Origin: JADGHX01 sp035760965
GTDB lineage: Bacteria > Pseudomonadota > Gammaproteobacteria > Steroidobacterales > Steroidobacteraceae
DNA: 15,761 nucleotides
Direction of reading: 5' to 3'
Assembly: GCA_035760965.1 (NCBI GenBank)
Contig: DASTRY010000049.1
Coordinates: 1 to 15,761 of the forward strand
Numbering within the stretch: position 1 is the first letter of the stretch; each line of letters starts with the position of its first letter. Shown one piece after another: positions 14,590 to 15,761 of the stretch. The notes under the pieces were generated by a model. It had not been told where the DNA came from. It worked only from the letters and a program-made list of their open reading frames with translations, and did no database searches. A program made the translations under genes and the position numbers.

Positions 14590-15329
14590 GTCGAGATCAC
14601 CGTCTCGCCGTCGCCGTCCAGCACGATCAGCTTGCCCGTGATCGCATCGGCATCGATGCGCGCGATCGCGTCACACACGCTCTCGGTGCTCAGGCACTGC
14701 GGGAAACTATCCGGTGCCAAGGCGTTCACGCGGACTCCGATGTCGGCAAATTCGTCTGCGAGGTGACAGGTCATCATGTTGAGCGCGGCTTTGGATGCGC
14801 TGTACGCGCTCTGACCGCGCCCGGCGAAGACATATGCGCCCGCGATGCTCGAAACGTTGACGACGTTGCGATTCCGCGTGGCGTTCTCCGCGCCTCGCGA
14901 CGCCCAGTAGCGCCGCGCGAGCTCGAGCGCGAGATGCAGCGGCACTACTGCATTCATCTCGAGCATGCGCGTCACGTCGCGAATGCTCAGGTCGCCGCTC
15001 AGCAAATTCGCCCAGCGCACGTACGCCGCGGCGTTGACGAGCACATCGACGCGACCAAAGGTGTCGAGCGCGAAATCGACCACTCGCGAGCTCTCGTTTG
15101 GCATGCCGAGGTCGGCGCGGATGGTTGCGAATCGGCACTCGCGCGCTGGCCGGAGATGCAGGGGATCGAGCGGATCGAAGCTCCAGCACATCGGGGGCGG
15201 CGGAGCGGCCACGCGCGTGCGACACACCGCGACGATGTGGTACCGATGCCCATAAAGGCGACTGAACGCGGCGCCCAGTTGTCCGCTCGCACCCGTGAGC
15301 AGACATACGCGCGGCTCGCCCGCGCTCAT
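14586..15329 (-). CDS. Short-chain dehydrogenase/reductase
   Basis: This 247-residue protein is a classical SDR. The NAD(P)-binding Rossmann motif TGASGQLG (12-19) follows the first strand. NAAAY (99-103) stands for the usual NNAG. The active site has Ser160/Ser161 in NVSSIAG and the YxxxK pair Tyr176/Lys180 in SAYSASKAAL. The Ser-to-Tyr spacing is about two residues longer than usual. The C-terminal ITGKLIVLDGDGE matches the family ending. It would oxidise or reduce a hydroxyl/keto group, but the substrate is not indicated. An insertion with Pro-rich APPPPMCW (42-49) sits between beta2 and beta3. ATG 15329 overlaps the oxygenase stop by 4 nt (ATGA), and its own stop overlaps the next start by 4 nt. 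An in-frame extension to 15509 is a shadow of the oxygenase gene. An SDR inside a cargo-like operon is unusual. Confidence 0.9.
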   Translation of the reverse strand: MSAGEPRVCLLTGASGQLGAAFSRLYGHRYHIVAVCRTRVAAPPPPMCWSFDPLDPLHLRPARECRFATIRADLGMPNESSRVVDFALDTFGRVDVLVNAAAYVRWANLLSGDLSIRDVTRMLEMNAVVPLHLALELARRYWASRGAENATRNRNVVNVSSIAGAYVFAGRGQSAYSASKAALNMMTCHLADEFADIGVRVNALAPDSFPQCLSTESVCDAIARIDADAITGKLIVLDGDGETVIST

Positions 15330-15761
15330 TGCCACGGCACGATGGCACCGTGCCCCCAGCGCGAGACGACCGTCGTCTTCTCCCTGTGAAGCCAGACGAT
15401 CACCGAATTCCGCGCGCTGCGGTGGTTGCTGCGGAAGGCGTGAAACGAGCGCGGCGTACATTCGAACGCCAGCAGCGAATTGTTCAACGGCGGTACCGCG
15501 ACCACGCAATGCGCGCTTGCAACGCGCGCGTCTCGATACAGGCCGGTCTCGCCGCCATCACCCGGGGACCATTCGCCATTGTTCAAGTAATAGATGATCG
15601 CGACCCCGCGCACGGCCTCGAGCGGGGTCACGTTCGTGGCGCACGCGCCGCTGCGGTAATTGCAGCACTCGCCGCGCGGGATGACGATCTCGTCGCCGCG
15701 TGGCGCTGAGGGAAACCAGCCGGGGTTCAGGTCGTTGTGAATGACGCCATCGCGGCTGCCG
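15326..15761 (-). CDS. 2OG-Fe(II) oxygenase, 5' end cut by the window
   Basis: The last 144 residues are visible; the frame is open to the window edge, so the start is outside. The sequence has the prolyl-4-hydroxylase-like double-stranded beta-helix pattern. The iron-binding HxD is seen as His-Asn-Asp in VIHNDLNPGWF, near the window edge. The second iron ligand is the His in PRSFHAFRSN, and an Arg about ten residues later in RSARNSVIVWLHR fits 2-oxoglutarate binding. YYLNNGEWSPGDGGETGLY and VPPLNNSLLAFEC are typical of the family. A Cys-rich insertion (GECCNYRSGAC) lies after the HxD. The substrate may be a protein side chain or a small molecule. Its stop overlaps the SDR start by 4 nt, so it is the first visible gene of the four-gene operon. 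Confidence 0.85.
   Translation of the reverse strand, partial: GSRDGVIHNDLNPGWFPSAPRGDEIVIPRGECCNYRSGACATNVTPLEAVRGVAIIYYLNNGEWSPGDGGETGLYRDARVASAHCVVAVPPLNNSLLAFECTPRSFHAFRSNHRSARNSVIVWLHREKTTVVSRWGHGAIVPWQ

Overview
The window is G+C-rich, densely coded and carries features of a Gram-negative bacterium: a TonB-dependent outer-membrane receptor, a YfaZ-like outer-membrane protein and several Sec signal peptides. A member of the Pseudomonadota is most likely. The gene mix (DUF2950, TauD-type oxygenase, cupin, TonB receptor) would suit a Steroidobacter/Nevskiales-like or Burkholderiales-like organism, but the sequence alone does not settle the genus. I see no tRNA, rRNA, CRISPR array, transposase or integrase.

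Layout. 1-508: a small coiled-coil protein with one C-terminal membrane segment (minus strand). 509-963: a long non-coding gap with a perfect hairpin and two 12-bp palindromes. 964-2079: an exported DUF2950 protein. 2080-2215: a promoter-like region with a perfect inverted repeat, followed by a two-gene plus-strand operon (2216-4539) of a TauD/TfdA-type 2-oxoglutarate oxygenase and a FAD-linked 2-hydroxyacid dehydrogenase. 4752-6905, minus strand: a secreted esterase, a cupin 4 nt behind it, a GATGC-periodic intergenic repeat, and a YfaZ-like outer-membrane protein. A LacI-family-type operator precedes the esterase, suggesting control by a sugar or other small-molecule signal. 7003-8904 (minus) is a membrane PAS histidine kinase, divergent over 56 bp from a 780-residue TonB-dependent receptor (8961-11303, plus).

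The most interesting region is 11315-15761 (minus). Four genes form a tightly coupled unit: a 2OG-Fe(II) oxygenase (cut by the window edge), an SDR oxidoreductase overlapping it by 4 nt, a 708-residue multi-domain protein overlapping the SDR gene by 4 nt, and an alpha/beta hydrolase 20 nt further on. The 708-residue protein and the hydrolase are otherwise unrelated, yet both begin with a disordered leader and the same short motif, [F/L]GNxx[L/I]xx[W/L]LQ(A)KR. This resembles the segment at the start of DUF4157-type proteins associated with extracellular contractile injection systems (eCIS). The large protein also has a LysM-like segment, a glycine-rich membrane-like region and a Cys-rich pretoxin-like segment. 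My main inference is that this is a cargo/effector cassette of a contractile injection system or a related polymorphic-toxin system, with two enzymes of unknown purpose co-translated upstream. No eCIS structural gene lies inside the window, so this stays a hypothesis to be tested on the flanking sequence.
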